Of a stretch of 5,739 nt of DNA, positions 5,739 through 5,739 are shown piece by piece. The translations under genes were made by a program, and so were the position numbers. Numbering within the stretch: the first letter of the stretch is position 1; each line of letters starts with the position of its first letter. The stretch comes from an uncultured Streptococcus sp. (lineage in GTDB: Bacteria > Bacillota > Bacilli > Lactobacillales > Streptococcaceae): positions 1 through 5,739 of the forward strand of contig NZ_CALTUR010000104.1 of assembly GCF_943912555.1 (NCBI RefSeq). The letters are read 5' to 3'. Under the pieces are notes generated by a model that saw only the letters and a program-made list of their open reading frames with translations, had not been told where the DNA came from and ran no database searches.

Positions 5739-5739
5739 A

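Noticed and set aside
1..5739. CRISPR array, tRNA, rRNA, insertion sequence or attachment site
   Set aside because: No regularly spaced repeats, cloverleaf sequence, transposase fragment or matching direct repeats were seen by eye.

Overview
The window looks like accessory chromosome from a low-GC Firmicute, most likely a Streptococcus. The grounds are AT-rich intergenic DNA, consensus SigA-type promoters with extended -10 elements, strong AGGAGG ribosome sites, and the style of the ABC/TetR cassette. The species cannot be fixed from this sequence alone. Every supported gene lies on the minus strand, so transcription runs from high to low coordinates.

Left part (1-1403): a self-regulated transporter operon. 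A consensus promoter reads through a two-copy palindromic operator into a TetR-family repressor. The repressor stop overlaps the start of a MacB/LolD-type ABC ATPase (ATGA overlap). The first 23 codons of the permease follow 3 nt after the ATPase and run off the window edge.

Middle (1444-4432): a large single-protein system. The 892-residue protein has an N-terminal archaeo-eukaryotic primase (AEP) domain of the type annotated in 'TOTE conflict systems', a superfamily II DEAH-like helicase core, and a C-terminal phospholipase-D-like (PLD) fold whose HKD catalytic signature appears to be lost. It has its own promoter and a near-perfect Shine-Dalgarno. A 58-residue ORF of unknown function sits 21 nt after its stop, in the same reading frame, and is separated from it by an AT-rich palindrome.

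Right part (4466-5739): a Fic-family AMP transferase gene with an intact HPFxxGN(T)R motif and a strong terminator behind it. Upstream of fic is a short, stop-bounded remnant of a C5 DNA-methyltransferase containing motif I and the start of motif II. Upstream of that is the 3' end of an unidentified gene spaced as if it had been the operon partner of the methyltransferase.

Taken together, 1444-5739 reads as a small defence or conflict island: AEP-helicase-PLD protein, Fic enzyme and a decayed restriction-modification-like locus, next to an ordinary transporter operon. The main points of interest are the degenerate nuclease-like domain, the in-frame small ORF behind the helicase, the methyltransferase fossil and the tandem TetR operator.
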